Part shown: one piece after another, positions 45,566 to 56,954 of the stretch
How the letters are laid out: each line of letters begins with the position of its first letter
How positions within the stretch are numbered: the stretch's first letter is position 1
Assembly: GCF_000482365.1 (NCBI RefSeq)
Contig: NZ_KI535307.1
Coordinates: 242,556 to 306,555 of the forward strand
DNA: 64,000 bases
Reading direction: 5' to 3'
Origin: Porphyromonas uenonis DSM 23387 = JCM 13868
GTDB taxonomy: Bacteria > Bacteroidota > Bacteroidia > Bacteroidales > Porphyromonadaceae
Notes under the pieces: generated by a model
Told to the model about the DNA's origin: nothing
Databases searched by the model: none
Seen by the model: the letters and a program-made list of their open reading frames with translations, nothing else
Position numbers and translations under genes: made by a program

Positions 45566-48286
45566 TCAGAAGGCGTACCCGAGGCTAAAGAAAAAGCGTG
45601 AGGCGCGTAGGACGTTGGAGCGACTGAACGAGAGCTTGATAGGTCCTATCAGGGAGTCGTAGTCTAGATCGATGCCAGCGCCGTAGAGGAGGTCGCTGTC
45701 CTGTATGTTGGGTGCCTGGACATCTGCACCGACGCTGATGTGTGGGGTGATGTAGAGGTTCTTGATCGGGGTGTACTGTACACCTAGATAGAGCGCTGCT
45801 AAGTTGTTGACCGGATACTCTCGGTATCGTAGTCCAGAGAAGATGGGTTGATCGTCTAGACCGACATTGGCAAAGCCCCCGAGGTGAAACTTCTGACTTA
45901 AGAAGAGGTAACTGTCGAAGTGAAAGCTCTCTCGCCAAGGCTTGCCAAGGTCTAGATTGACCCCGCCAAAGAGTCGTCCGTGTAGCGCTACCCTCCGACT
46001 CAGGGGGGCGACTAGATGCTCATAGACAGAGAGATGCAAGAGGGGTCCCCGCTGTGGGGATATGCTTTCCTCAGGATTGAGCAAGTTGTGGGTCTGCTTC
46101 TGGCTCTCCGAGGCATCTGCGGGGAGTGGTGAGAGAGCGTAGGAGTTTTTTAGCGTAAGCTCTGCGGCTAGTGCGAAGTGGTTACCCCGTGTAGCAAAGG
46201 CCTTTCGATTCAAGCTGTTTTGCTGGTAAGCTAGATTCATCGTCCAGGTGCCGTGGCGGTAGCTTAGCTTAGGCGTGCGGTTGGCCTGTATCAGCTGGTT
46301 GAACTGATTCATAGGCACCCAGTCAGACGAGGGTGCCTGTGCAGAAGCCTTCATATCTTGGTCAAAGGGTGGGCGTGGTTGCCACACATACATAGAGCCG
46401 TACTGGATGCCGAGCGTTATCTGAGACTGTGGCGACAAGGTGTAGCCCATCTTCAGACCACTGGCTAGGGATGCCTGGTAGAAGGTGGCCTCCGTGTGGT
46501 CCTCTATCTGTGAGAGGTAGCGCAGACGGATGTTGTCACAGCGGTCTAGGCGGAGGGAGATGTAAGGACTGAGCCAGTAGGAGTAACCGTTGTCGAGCCA
46601 CTTGCAGTAGCTAGCGCGTAGCTTAGGGAGCTGAGATATGGCGAGCTTGGCGGAGAGTCGCGAGTTGGGGAGGAGCAGATCTCTGAGTGAAGTGTTGAGA
46701 ATGATGTTTGCCGACTCGTAGGGGTCGTAGTAAGCTCCTAGTCGGAGGAGGGCTTGTGGCTTTTTCTTGATAAAGAAGTGTATCGTGTTGACCTCATGGT
46801 CTCCTCTCGTCGAGTCTGCCTCGTAGGTGTAGTAGACCTGTGCGTAGCGGTTGTAGCCCATCAGCATCTCAATGCGCTGCTGGAGAAGCTCCAGGGAGTC
46901 TAGGATAGAGAAATCGTCACCGATCACACTTTGTATGAACTTTGTCTCTGACTCATCTAGGGGGCTTCCCCACTGATCTGAGACTTTGACCTGCTGGATC
47001 GGTATAGAGACTGGGGCGAGCTGTCGCCTCTGAGAAGTAATGCCCTGGGCGAGTTGCCGAGCCTTGAGGGCGATGAGCTGTGGCAAGAGCTTGTGCGCCT
47101 CAATCTCTGCGAGCGCTATGATCCGCTCACGCTGACTAAAGTCTGCCGAAGTGTAGTCTTTCAACGCTTGGGAGAAGTCTAGCATCACATCTACTTGACT
47201 GGCTTGACGCTCTACCTCCTTTTTGGTCAGGAGTGCATAGGACTGCAGGATGACATCAATAGGACTATGCTCAAGCTCCTCCACGTTTCGCAGTCTAGCT
47301 CCGGTATAACTACCGATGACGAAGTTGGCTCCCATGGAGCGAACCTCCTCGACAGGAAAGTTGCGATCCAAGCCTCCATCGACGAGTAGCTTACCATCGA
47401 CCACAGCGGGTGCGAAGAAGGCTGGGATCGCAAGGCTGGCGCGTATGGAGAGTGGCATCGATCCTGAGGTCATCACGCAGGCGCCTCCCGCTCCGACATC
47501 CGAGGCTACGAGCTGGAGCGGTATCGGCATCTGGGCGTAATCGGTGATATGTCGCACGGGAAAGGTGTAGCGCATCAAAACCTCCATCAGGTACTGCCCC
47601 TCGATGATTGAGGAGGGTGGCTTGGGGATGCCTCGGCGCATGGGAAACTCTAGCGCATAAGTCCCGTAGTCCTCCTTCTCACACATGTCCACCTTGTCGT
47701 AAGGTAGCCGATTGCTCAGGATGCGTCCCCAGTCCTCCTGACGGGCCAGCTCCTTGATCTCCGTGGCACTATGCCCAGACGAGTAAAGTCCAGCGACCAC
47801 AGCCCCCATGGAGGTGCCAGAGATATAGTCGACCTGTATCTGCAGGGAGTCGATCAGCTCGAGGAGCGCTATATGTGCTAGTCCCTTAGCGCCTCCTCCA
47901 CTCAGCACGATGCCACAGCGCATCTTGAGACTGTTGCAAAAGTCAACAGTCTCACAATCTTGCTTGCAAGATTGTCCTGACTTTGCAGAAAGGATGAAGC
48001 GCAAGGCGCTGAGGGTGAGGTCTGAAGGGAGCATACCTCCGTATGTGACTGTTGCAAAAGTCAACAGTCTCACAATCTTGCTTGCAAGATTGTCCTGACT
48101 TTGCAGAAAGGATGAAGCGCAAGGCGCTGAGGGTGAGGTCTGAAGGGAGCATACCTCCGTATGTGACCGAAGCCGAATCCCGAAAGCAACACAGCGATTC
48201 GCCTTTATGCAACAGTCTACACTTGAGGCTGTCGCTGGCGTTGTCGCTTTGTCCTTGCATCGCGATGGGCGTGCAGAGAGCGACAA
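45566..48286 (-). CDS. Patatin-like phospholipase with POTRA and outer-membrane barrel; 5' end disrupted
   Basis: The open frame is 906 codons, but its first 121 codons are translated mobile-element sequence. Homology starts at M122 (position 47923): SGGGAKG oxyanion motif, nucleophile serine in GTSMG, and DGG, followed by a POTRA-like region and a C-terminal beta-barrel ending in F. This is the PlpD/type Vd autotransporter plan. An insertion at 47930-48221 separated it from its own signal peptide (48222-48329), which is now in a different frame. Secretion is therefore probably lost, and the gene may be a pseudogene. Confidence 0.82.
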   Translation of the reverse strand: MSLSARPSRCKDKATTPATASSVDCCIKANRCVAFGIRLRSHTEVCSLQTSPSAPCASSFLQSQDNLASKIVRLLTFATVTYGGMLPSDLTLSALRFILSAKSGQSCKQDCETVDFCNSLKMRCGIVLSGGGAKGLAHIALLELIDSLQIQVDYISGTSMGAVVAGLYSSGHSATEIKELARQEDWGRILSNRLPYDKVDMCEKEDYGTYALEFPMRRGIPKPPSSIIEGQYLMEVLMRYTFPVRHITDYAQMPIPLQLVASDVGAGGACVMTSGSMPLSIRASLAIPAFFAPAVVDGKLLVDGGLDRNFPVEEVRSMGANFVIGSYTGARLRNVEELEHSPIDVILQSYALLTKKEVERQASQVDVMLDFSQALKDYTSADFSQRERIIALAEIEAHKLLPQLIALKARQLAQGITSQRRQLAPVSIPIQQVKVSDQWGSPLDESETKFIQSVIGDDFSILDSLELLQQRIEMLMGYNRYAQVYYTYEADSTRGDHEVNTIHFFIKKKPQALLRLGAYYDPYESANIILNTSLRDLLLPNSRLSAKLAISQLPKLRASYCKWLDNGYSYWLSPYISLRLDRCDNIRLRYLSQIEDHTEATFYQASLASGLKMGYTLSPQSQITLGIQYGSMYVWQPRPPFDQDMKASAQAPSSDWVPMNQFNQLIQANRTPKLSYRHGTWTMNLAYQQNSLNRKAFATRGNHFALAAELTLKNSYALSPLPADASESQKQTHNLLNPEESISPQRGPLLHLSVYEHLVAPLSRRVALHGRLFGGVNLDLGKPWRESFHFDSYLFLSQKFHLGGFANVGLDDQPIFSGLRYREYPVNNLAALYLGVQYTPIKNLYITPHISVGADVQAPNIQDSDLLYGAGIDLDYDSLIGPIKLSFSRSNVLRASRFFFSLGYAF
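47930..48221. mobile_element. Miniature element inserted in the patatin gene
   Basis: A 292-base insert flanked by the direct duplication CTTGAG (47924-47929 and 48222-48227). Ends are inverted: ACTGTTGCA on the left and TGCAACAGT on the right. Inside, a 118-base unit occurs twice (47929-48046 and 48047-48164), almost without change; each holds the palindrome CAATCTTGCTTGCAAGATTG. No transposase frame is present. Removal of the insert plus one duplication restores a single open frame. Confidence 0.88.
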
Positions 48287-48329
48287 GAGATAGGATCAGG
48301 CTGGCGAGGAGGGTCGATGGTTGTTTCAT
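48222..48329 (-). pseudogene. Severed signal peptide of the patatin-like protein
   Basis: Starting at 48329 the frame encodes MKQPSTLLASLILSLVALCT and then PIAMQGQSDNASDSLK, a typical signal peptide plus linker. The frame then enters the inserted element and does not join the patatin frame. In the intact ancestor, lysine 36 would be followed directly by MRCGIVLSGGG. Confidence 0.85.
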
Positions 48330-48374
48330 ATGATATGTGGGGGAGGCTTTTCTAGATACAGGGAGGGGGAGCTT

Positions 48375-50231
48375 TTACTCCTTAAACTGTATCTGGTAGA
48401 GCTGGGCATAGATCCCGCCACGCCCAAGTAGCTCCTCGTGGGTGCCCTGCTCGATGATCTGCCCCTCCTGCATGACGCAGATGAGGTCGGCGTGCATGAT
48501 CGTGGAGAGACGGTGTGCGATGACGATGGTGGTGCGGTCGCTGACGAGATGCTGGATGGCCTCCTGGACTAGCTGCTCGGAGACGTTGTCGAGCGCCGAG
48601 GTTGCCTCGTCGAGGATAAGGATGGGCGAGTCCTTGAGCAGGGCGCGTGCTATGCTGAGTCGCTGGCGCTGCCCGCCACTGAGCTTGCTGCCGCCATCAC
48701 CAATGTTGTACTCCATCCCCTCGGGGAGCTGATCGATGAACTCAGTCGCATTGGCGGCCTCGGCAGCGGTGCGTACCTCCTCGTCGCTGACGGGGCGCTC
48801 CATGCCGAAGGTAATGTTGTTGCGGATCGTATCGTTGAAGAGGATCGGCGTCTGATTGACATATCCTATCAGGTCGCGCAGGTCGCTCGCCTTGACTTGT
48901 CGTATGTCTGTCCCGTCGATGGTGATGCGTCCTGAGGTGACGTCGTAAAAGCGAGGCAGGAGATCCACGAGCGTACTCTTTCCCGCACCAGAGGCTCCCA
49001 CGAGTGCAATCATTTGACCTTTAGGTATGGTGAGGTTAAGGTGGCGGATGATCCAGGGCTCTTGATAGCGGAAGGAGACATCTTCGTAAGAGATGCTCTG
49101 GTCAAAGGTGACGGGCAGAGGCTCCGCGGGGTCTGTGACACGCTCGGGATAGTCGAGGATAGTCTGTATACGCGTCATGGAGGCTAGCCCCTTTTGGATA
49201 GAATAAGAGGCGCGGCTGAGCTCTTTGGCCGGATTGATGATGCTGTAGAAGATGACGAGGTAGTAGATAAAAGCATCGGCCGTGATACTGCTACTACCAG
49301 CGAAGATCAGGTTACCGCCATACCAGAGGATGATGGCGATGGCGGTGGTGCCGAGAAACTCACTCATGGGGTGCGCTAAGCCTTGCCGAGCGTAGACCTG
49401 CGCGATGGTACGACGATAGCGCTCGTTGGCGGAGGTGAAGCGGTGAGAGATCTGTTGCTCCGCATTGAATGCCTTGATGATACGTAGACCCGAGAGGGTC
49501 TCCTCGACCATGCTCATGAGTCGTCCCCACTGCGTCTGCCCCTCGAGGCTGTCTCGCTTGAGGCGCTTGCCTACGGCACCCATGATGTAGCCCGCTATCG
49601 GCAGGACGATGAGGACGAAGAGGGTAAGCTCCCAGCTGATCGCAAAGAGCGCTATGAGGTAGATGACGATGAGGATGGGGTTCTTGATGAGACTCTCTAG
49701 GATGCTGATGATGGAGTACTCGATCTCGGCGACATCTCCCGAAAAGCGTGCGAGGAGATCGCCTTTGCGCTCTTCGCTGATCAACGAAATCGGCAACCGA
49801 AGGAGCTTGGCATTGAACTCATTGCGCAGATCTCGGACCACGCCTGTACGGATCGGCACGAGCATATAGATGCCTGCGTAGGTGACGCCTACCTTGATGA
49901 ACGTCATGACGACGAGGTAGATGCAGAGCAGAAGGAGCGTGCGGGAGGGGCCGTACTGCTGGATGAGCTGGGAGACGTAGTAGTTGAAGTTCCCCACGAT
50001 GTAGTCTACAGCTACGCTCCAGTCTGAAGGACGTAACCAGTTGATGCTGTCGAGCGTATGGTAGACGGGTGTGGCTCGCTCCATACCAAAGAGGATACGC
50101 AGGATCGGCATGATGAGCGAGAAGGCGAGCAGGTTGAGCAGCGCCGAGAGGATATTGGCAATGACGCCACCTGTTATGTAGTGGCGGTAGGGGCGGATGT
50201 ACTTGCCGAAGAGCTTAAGGAACTGTCTCAC
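48375..50231 (-). CDS. ABC exporter, MsbA-like (fused TMD-NBD)
   Basis: Encodes 618 residues: six transmembrane helices in the first 330 or so, then one ATP-binding domain with Walker A GASGAGKST, signature LSGGQ, and Walker B ILILDEATSALD. Works as a homodimer. The family includes lipid A and peptide/drug exporters; the substrate cannot be told. It lies 18 bases after an ABC-F gene and 45 bases ahead of the patatin signal peptide. Confidence 0.92.
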   Translation of the reverse strand: MRQFLKLFGKYIRPYRHYITGGVIANILSALLNLLAFSLIMPILRILFGMERATPVYHTLDSINWLRPSDWSVAVDYIVGNFNYYVSQLIQQYGPSRTLLLLCIYLVVMTFIKVGVTYAGIYMLVPIRTGVVRDLRNEFNAKLLRLPISLISEERKGDLLARFSGDVAEIEYSIISILESLIKNPILIVIYLIALFAISWELTLFVLIVLPIAGYIMGAVGKRLKRDSLEGQTQWGRLMSMVEETLSGLRIIKAFNAEQQISHRFTSANERYRRTIAQVYARQGLAHPMSEFLGTTAIAIILWYGGNLIFAGSSSITADAFIYYLVIFYSIINPAKELSRASYSIQKGLASMTRIQTILDYPERVTDPAEPLPVTFDQSISYEDVSFRYQEPWIIRHLNLTIPKGQMIALVGASGAGKSTLVDLLPRFYDVTSGRITIDGTDIRQVKASDLRDLIGYVNQTPILFNDTIRNNITFGMERPVSDEEVRTAAEAANATEFIDQLPEGMEYNIGDGGSKLSGGQRQRLSIARALLKDSPILILDEATSALDNVSEQLVQEAIQHLVSDRTTIVIAHRLSTIMHADLICVMQEGQIIEQGTHEELLGRGGIYAQLYQIQFKE

Positions 50232-50249
50232 GGGTTGGCTGGCTAATTA

Positions 50250-52163
50250 CTACTGTTGGATCTCCTCCTCGTACTCCATGAGGGCAAACTCGGCATCCTC
50301 CCACTGCTTGGTAACCTCTTGAAGCTGACCATTGACGAGGGTGTACTGCTCGATAAGCTGAGGAGACGGGGAGGTCTCGATCTTCTTCTCCAGTTCAGCC
50401 TGCTGATCATGTAGCTTGGAGACCTGCTCGCCGAGGGTCTCGGCGGTACGACGGAGGGTGCGCAGACGCTTTTGCTGCTCTTTCTGCTGCTGGTAGTCGA
50501 GTGGCTGGGCTTTGGGCTTTGGCTGTTGGGCGTTAGCTGTTGGCGATTGGCTGAGCTCTTCGTGGAGGGTGGCGAGGTAGCCGTCGAGACCGTTCATGCA
50601 CTCCCGTACGGCACCATGGCCGAAGGAGAAGATGCGGTCGACGAGCCCCGAGAGGAAGTAACGGTCGTGCGAGACGACGATGACGGTCCCGGGGAAGGCT
50701 GCGATGGCTCGCTTGAGGATCTCTTTGGTTCGGATGTCCAGGTGGTTGGTCGGCTCATCGAGGATGAGCAGGTTGGCAGGTTCTAGGAGCATCTGCATGA
50801 TGGCGACACGAGCGCGCTCGCCACCACTGAGCACGCTGATCGGCTTGTCGGCCACCTCCCCGCCAAAGAGGAAGGCACCCAGCATGTCATTGATATGTAG
50901 TCGCATGTCGCCACGCGCCAAGCTGTCGATGGCGTCACGGATAGTCTGATTGGCGGGAAGCTCCTGCGCCCTATTCTGAGAGAAGTATGCGATCTCTACG
51001 CCGTGTCCTATCTGGAGCTTGCCGGTGTACTCCTCTTGTCCCATGATACAGCGCATGAGGGTTGACTTACCGGAGCCGTTTTTCCCGACGAAGGCGACCT
51101 TTTCGCCACGCTTGATGGTCATCGATACGTCGCGCAGCACGGAGAGAGAGCCGTAGCTCTTGTCTAGGTCCTCGATGATGACGGGATAGTCGCCACTGCG
51201 CCCTGCCATCGGGAAGGTAAAGTTGATGTGCCGTGTGTCTATCTCGTCGAGCTCGATCTCCTCGATCTTGTCTAGCTGCTTGAGACGGCTCTGGACCTGT
51301 GCGCTCTTCGTCGGCTTATAGCGGAAGCGCTCGACGAAGGACTCGATGTCTTGGATCTTCTTCTGCTGATTTTCGTAAGCTCGCTTCTGCTGCTCCAGAC
51401 GCTCCTCACGCAGGGTGACATAGTGACTGTAGGAAGTCTTGTAGTCGTAGATGCGTCCCAGCTCGATCTCGATGGTGCGGTTGGTCACATTGTCGAGGAA
51501 GGTACGGTCGTGCGAGACGAGGAGGAGCGTGACTCCACGGGCGATGAGAAAGTGCTCGAGCCAGTCGATGGACTCGATGTCTAGGTGGTTCGTCGGCTCA
51601 TCGAGGAGGAGCAGATCGGGATTGCTCAGCAGCACCTTCGCCAGCTCGATACGCATACGCCATCCACCCGAGAACTCACGGGTCGGCCTGTCGAAGTCGC
51701 TCCGCTCGAAGCCCAGTCCGAGGAGCGTCCGCTCCATCTCGGCAAGGTACTGCGACGGGTGGTGCATCTGTATCAGATCGGTGAGATGTCCGTGGCGCTC
51801 GATCAACTCTAAGTACTCAGGCGAGTCGTAGTCCGTGCGGGTCGCCAGCTCTTCGCTCAGGCGGTCGTACTGATCATTGAGCGACTGCACATCCTTAAAG
51901 ACTTCCTCGACCTCCGCCCGCAGGGTGGTGTGGTCGACCAACTCTTTGACCTGTGGTAGATAACCTATCGAAAGGTCTCGAGGACGGCTGACGGTACCAC
52001 TCGTAGGTTGCTCGATGCCGACGAGGATCTTCATCAAGGTTGACTTACCCGCCCCATTATGCCCGACAAGTGCGACCCGCTCGCCCTTGCTAATGACAAA
52101 GTTGATCGAGTCAAAGAGGAGTTGCTTCCCAAAGTCTACCGTAAGGTCTTGAACGGATATCAT
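50250..52163 (-). CDS. ABC-F ATPase with C-terminal coiled coil (Uup/EF3-like)
   Basis: Encodes 637 residues with two ABC domains (Walker A GHNGAGKST and GKNGSGKST; signatures SGGWRMRIEL and LSGGERARVAI) and no membrane helices. ABC-F proteins act on the ribosome. A linker (SPTANAQQPKPKAQP) leads to a C-terminal coiled coil of about 90 residues. The linker is encoded by a 7-mer array (50506-50554), where a unit change would shift the frame. The ATG overlaps the stop of the TPR gene by one base. Confidence 0.92.
   Translation of the reverse strand: MISVQDLTVDFGKQLLFDSINFVISKGERVALVGHNGAGKSTLMKILVGIEQPTSGTVSRPRDLSIGYLPQVKELVDHTTLRAEVEEVFKDVQSLNDQYDRLSEELATRTDYDSPEYLELIERHGHLTDLIQMHHPSQYLAEMERTLLGLGFERSDFDRPTREFSGGWRMRIELAKVLLSNPDLLLLDEPTNHLDIESIDWLEHFLIARGVTLLLVSHDRTFLDNVTNRTIEIELGRIYDYKTSYSHYVTLREERLEQQKRAYENQQKKIQDIESFVERFRYKPTKSAQVQSRLKQLDKIEEIELDEIDTRHINFTFPMAGRSGDYPVIIEDLDKSYGSLSVLRDVSMTIKRGEKVAFVGKNGSGKSTLMRCIMGQEEYTGKLQIGHGVEIAYFSQNRAQELPANQTIRDAIDSLARGDMRLHINDMLGAFLFGGEVADKPISVLSGGERARVAIMQMLLEPANLLILDEPTNHLDIRTKEILKRAIAAFPGTVIVVSHDRYFLSGLVDRIFSFGHGAVRECMNGLDGYLATLHEELSQSPTANAQQPKPKAQPLDYQQQKEQQKRLRTLRRTAETLGEQVSKLHDQQAELEKKIETSPSPQLIEQYTLVNGQLQEVTKQWEDAEFALMEYEEEIQQ
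50506..50554. repeat. 7-mer array inside the ABC-F coding sequence
   Basis: Seven consecutive units on the plus strand: TGGGCTT, TGGGCTT, TGGCTGT, TGGGCGT, TAGCTGT, TGGCGAT, TGGCTGA. These are the same family as the second 7-mer arrays at 40836-40870 and 56955-56989. The array encodes the linker before the coiled coil; seven is not a multiple of three. Confidence 0.85.
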
Positions 52164-54142
52164 CAGCGTGTCTGAATAGTATGGATAAGAGAATAAGCCT
52201 GATAGATGCCCAGCTCGCCAGCACGGCTCAAGTCATCTATCGCCTGCTCATGCTGTCCCTGCTGCTGGAGGAGCAGGGCACGATTGTAGTAAGCTTCGCC
52301 AGCTTGGGGCAGGAGCTCGATCGCTTTGGTGTAGTCTGCGATCGCTTGATCCGTATGCCCCAGCGTCTGGTGCAGATGAGCACGGTTATAGTAGAGATAG
52401 CCTATCTGCGGGGCGTGACTGATGGCGGTGGTGAGCTGACGCATCGCTAAGTCGTACATAAGCTTCTGTTGCTTAGGCTCTGTAAGCGTCTCCGCCTGCA
52501 TGAGACGCGCCGTGCTAAGCGCCAGAAGAGCAAGTGGCTGCTGAGGGGCCAGATCGAGACAAGCGTTGAACTGTGAGACCGCCTCGCCGATGTCTCGCAA
52601 GAGTAGCTTGTCGATGCCCATACGCAGGTGCCAGTCGGCCGACTGCTCTGCGCCACGAGCCTGCAGACGCGCGATATCCTCCAGCACGACATGGAGCTGC
52701 GTGCTGTCTAGCGACTGAGCACCGATGGCAAGCAAGAGACGGGGTTGGTAACTCGTACGCTCGTTGTACGCCTCTAGCTCTGCGGAAAAGTTCGAGCGAG
52801 GCAAGAGCTTGTCGTGACTCTTTTGCACAAAGTAAGTGAGCTCGTAAGCAGGACAAGCCTCCGACGAACTGGCTTGCTCTTGGATCGAACCACGGAGCGA
52901 AGAGGTTTCTGTAGTAAGCGAAGAGGGTGTCGCATCACTGCTCGCAGACTGTAGCTCAGCGTGATGGTCTAGCGCATACAGTTCATCGCTCGCCACACTT
53001 GACCCAGTGCTGTCAGCGATGGTCGGCTTAGGCGCTTTGACCTGCCCACGTTCTAGCTTGTAGGCGAACCAGTAGTCTCTGTCCGCTCCAGCAGCGTCAC
53101 CGAGCAGACGCTTCACCTCCGAGCGCTGATAGTAACCCGAGAGGAACTCTGGTCGACGACCTAATATATAGTCTAGCGTCTCGATCGCCTCACGGTACTG
53201 TCCCGTCTGCGTCTGGGCCAAAGCTAAGTTAAAGTGTGCCGTCAGGTTGGTCGGTTGCAGACGCACCACCTCTAGCAGATCTTCGCGAGCACCCTGTAGA
53301 TCGCCCACCTCGATACGTAGCAAGGCGCGATTGTGGCGAGCGACCGCATCGTGAGGCGTCAAGAGGAGCGCCTGGTTGTAGTCCTCCATAGCGCCACGGT
53401 ACTCCTTTAGCTTGTAGCGTGTCAGTCCACGGTTGATGTAGTCGCTAGCTTGGTTTGGATCTAGTTCTATGCTCTTGTCATGGTAGCGTAGCGCCCCTTT
53501 GTAGTCACCCCGCAGGTAAGCAATCGTCGAGAGCATCCGATAAGGCGCAGCACTCAGCGAGTCTATCGCCAAGCCCTCGGCGATCCGTCCCTCCGCCGCG
53601 ACCGTGTCTTGTCGTCGCAACGCTATCTCCGCGGCGAGGAAGTAGCCCCGCGCCTCCTTCGGGTGACGCTGCGTCAGGGCGAGCGCTGCCGAGTCGGCAC
53701 GCTCATACTGCTCGGCTCCGTAGAGCGAGCCCGCGAGGTTGAACGAGAGGTAAAAGTCGTCCGGCGTGATCTTGAGCGCTTGCGCATAGTCTGTCGCTGC
53801 CTCCGCATAGTGTTGCTGATTGTGCCGTGCCGCCCCCCGTACCATGTAAGCTCTAGAGAGAAAAGGGTTGCGCTCCAGGCAGAGCGTCGCGTCTCGCTCG
53901 GCACCCGCATAGTCGCCCAGCATAAGCTTCGCAAAAGCTCTGTAATAGTACGGCTCAGCCATCGTTGGCGACACCTCGATCACTTGGTTAAAGTGCTCAA
54001 TGGCGACCACGAAATCCTTGAAGCCGATCGCATTGCGCCCGATCGTCATCACACGCTCCGTATCTATCTGCGACCATAGCGCACTGCTCCACACGCAGAG
54101 CATGCAGAGGAGCAGAGAGAGTGATCGTAGGAGCGGGCGCAT
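52163..54142 (-). CDS. Exported TPR-repeat protein
   Basis: Encodes 659 residues. A signal peptide (MRPLLRSLSLLLCMLCVWSS) is followed by at least ten tetratricopeptide repeats, for example PYYYRAFAKLMLGDYAGAER and YYNRALLLQQQGQHEQAIDD. A repeat-poor Ser/Thr-rich stretch lies about residues 385-425 between two TPR blocks. TPRs mediate protein contacts; the partner is unknown. It is located in the def-ABC-F operon and probably works in the periplasm. Confidence 0.85.
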   Translation of the reverse strand: MRPLLRSLSLLLCMLCVWSSALWSQIDTERVMTIGRNAIGFKDFVVAIEHFNQVIEVSPTMAEPYYYRAFAKLMLGDYAGAERDATLCLERNPFLSRAYMVRGAARHNQQHYAEAATDYAQALKITPDDFYLSFNLAGSLYGAEQYERADSAALALTQRHPKEARGYFLAAEIALRRQDTVAAEGRIAEGLAIDSLSAAPYRMLSTIAYLRGDYKGALRYHDKSIELDPNQASDYINRGLTRYKLKEYRGAMEDYNQALLLTPHDAVARHNRALLRIEVGDLQGAREDLLEVVRLQPTNLTAHFNLALAQTQTGQYREAIETLDYILGRRPEFLSGYYQRSEVKRLLGDAAGADRDYWFAYKLERGQVKAPKPTIADSTGSSVASDELYALDHHAELQSASSDATPSSLTTETSSLRGSIQEQASSSEACPAYELTYFVQKSHDKLLPRSNFSAELEAYNERTSYQPRLLLAIGAQSLDSTQLHVVLEDIARLQARGAEQSADWHLRMGIDKLLLRDIGEAVSQFNACLDLAPQQPLALLALSTARLMQAETLTEPKQQKLMYDLAMRQLTTAISHAPQIGYLYYNRAHLHQTLGHTDQAIADYTKAIELLPQAGEAYYNRALLLQQQGQHEQAIDDLSRAGELGIYQAYSLIHTIQTR

Positions 54143-54147
54143 ACGGG

Positions 54148-54714
54148 CTAATGTATCGTATTACGCATCACGGGGTAGCCGACACGTATCCGACCGTCGA
54201 CTATATGCTGGAGCTTCTTCTTGATTAGTCGCTTACGCATCGCCGATATGTGATCCACAAAGAGCTTGCCATCTAGGTGATCATACTCATGCTGCACCAC
54301 CCGAGCCGCAAAGCCCGAGAGCTCTAGATGCTGTGGCTCAAACTGCTCATTCATATAGTCCACCACGATCGACTTAGGTCTCACGACCCGTTCGTTAATG
54401 CCGGGCAAGCTCAGACAACCCTCAGCCTCCGAACAAGTATCCTCGCTCAGGGAGTGCATATGCGCATTGATCATAACCAGTTTAAGTTGGGCACACTCAG
54501 GATACTCATCCGCCAGAGGCGTCGCATCGATCACCTGCAGACGTATGTTGCGCCCGATCTGTGGAGCCGCCAAGCCGATGCCGTCACTCTCGTACATCGT
54601 CTGCCACATGTCTGCGATCAGCTCCGAGAGGTTCGGATAGTCAGGCGTTATGTCCTCGCTCATGTTGCGAAGCACTGATTGTCCGTAAAGGTATATAGGT
54701 AAGGTCTTAGCCAT
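54148..54714 (-). CDS. def: Peptide deformylase
   Basis: Encodes 188 residues. Removes the formyl group from new proteins. The three motifs are present: [18 protein letters not shown] with the metal-binding cysteine, and QHEYDHLDG with the two metal histidines and the catalytic glutamate. TPR gene start is five bases downstream. It is in one run with ruvX. Confidence 0.96.
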   Translation of the reverse strand: MAKTLPIYLYGQSVLRNMSEDITPDYPNLSELIADMWQTMYESDGIGLAAPQIGRNIRLQVIDATPLADEYPECAQLKLVMINAHMHSLSEDTCSEAEGCLSLPGINERVVRPKSIVVDYMNEQFEPQHLELSGFAARVVQHEYDHLDGKLFVDHISAMRKRLIKKKLQHIVDGRIRVGYPVMRNTIH

Positions 54715-54739
54715 AAGAGTAAACGGTTAATTCTTTCTT

Positions 54740-55165
54740 TTAGTGAAGTATGTGCAAACTCTCTAGATAGCTCTGCAAAATGATAGTCGCACTGATACGA
54801 TCCACCAACCCTTTGTCCTGTCGGCGGCGCTGCTTGCCGATGCCCGCCTCGCGGATCGTCTGCTGTGCCAAGACAGAGGTAAAGCGCTCGTCCACATACT
54901 CTAGACGTATCTGAGGATAGAGATGTTGCAGCTTCTTAGCCAAAGCTTGTATCGCCTGCCACGTCGCCGAGGGCGTTGCGTCCATCTGTGTCGGCTTGCC
55001 GAGGACGATCGTCTCCACCTCCTCACGCCCCAAGTAATCCGCTAGGTAGTTGAGGAGCTGATGCGTAGGCACCGTGTCGAGCGCCCCAGGCGTGATCTGT
55101 AGCGAGTCGGTCACCGCCAGCCCCGTGCGCTTGGTGCCGTAGTCGATAGCGAGGATACGAGCCAT
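54740..55165 (-). CDS. ruvX: RuvX/YqgF, RNase H-fold nuclease
   Basis: Encodes 141 residues. The start MARILAIDYGTKRTGLAVTD has the first catalytic aspartate; VLGKPTQMDAT and LEYVDERFTSVLA carry further conserved acidic residues. The family is a putative Holliday-junction resolvase and, in E. coli, takes part in 16S rRNA 5'-end processing. It starts 15 bases after the ybiT-like gene. Confidence 0.93.
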   Translation of the reverse strand: MARILAIDYGTKRTGLAVTDSLQITPGALDTVPTHQLLNYLADYLGREEVETIVLGKPTQMDATPSATWQAIQALAKKLQHLYPQIRLEYVDERFTSVLAQQTIREAGIGKQRRRQDKGLVDRISATIILQSYLESLHILH

Positions 55166-55180
55166 AGGCGTGTGCTCTCT

Positions 55181-56893
<1,713 letters not shown>

Positions 56894-56922
56894 TCAACCG
56901 CATAGAAGGGGGCTAATCTGCA

Positions 56923-56930
56923 CAAAGGTA
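56923..56930 (-). promoter_or_regulatory. -7 box of the ybiT-ruvX-def promoter
   Basis: The minus strand reads TACCTTTG, about 120 bases before the chosen start. The -33 position has no TTTG. The minisatellite cassette starts 25 bases upstream. Confidence 0.6.
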
Positions 56931-56954
56931 CACAATTTTGACGCGCGCCACACT

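Noticed and set aside
47952..48329. 125-codon protein starting with the patatin signal peptide
   Set aside because: After residue 36 it reads through the inserted element, so it is not a real gene product but a disrupted start.
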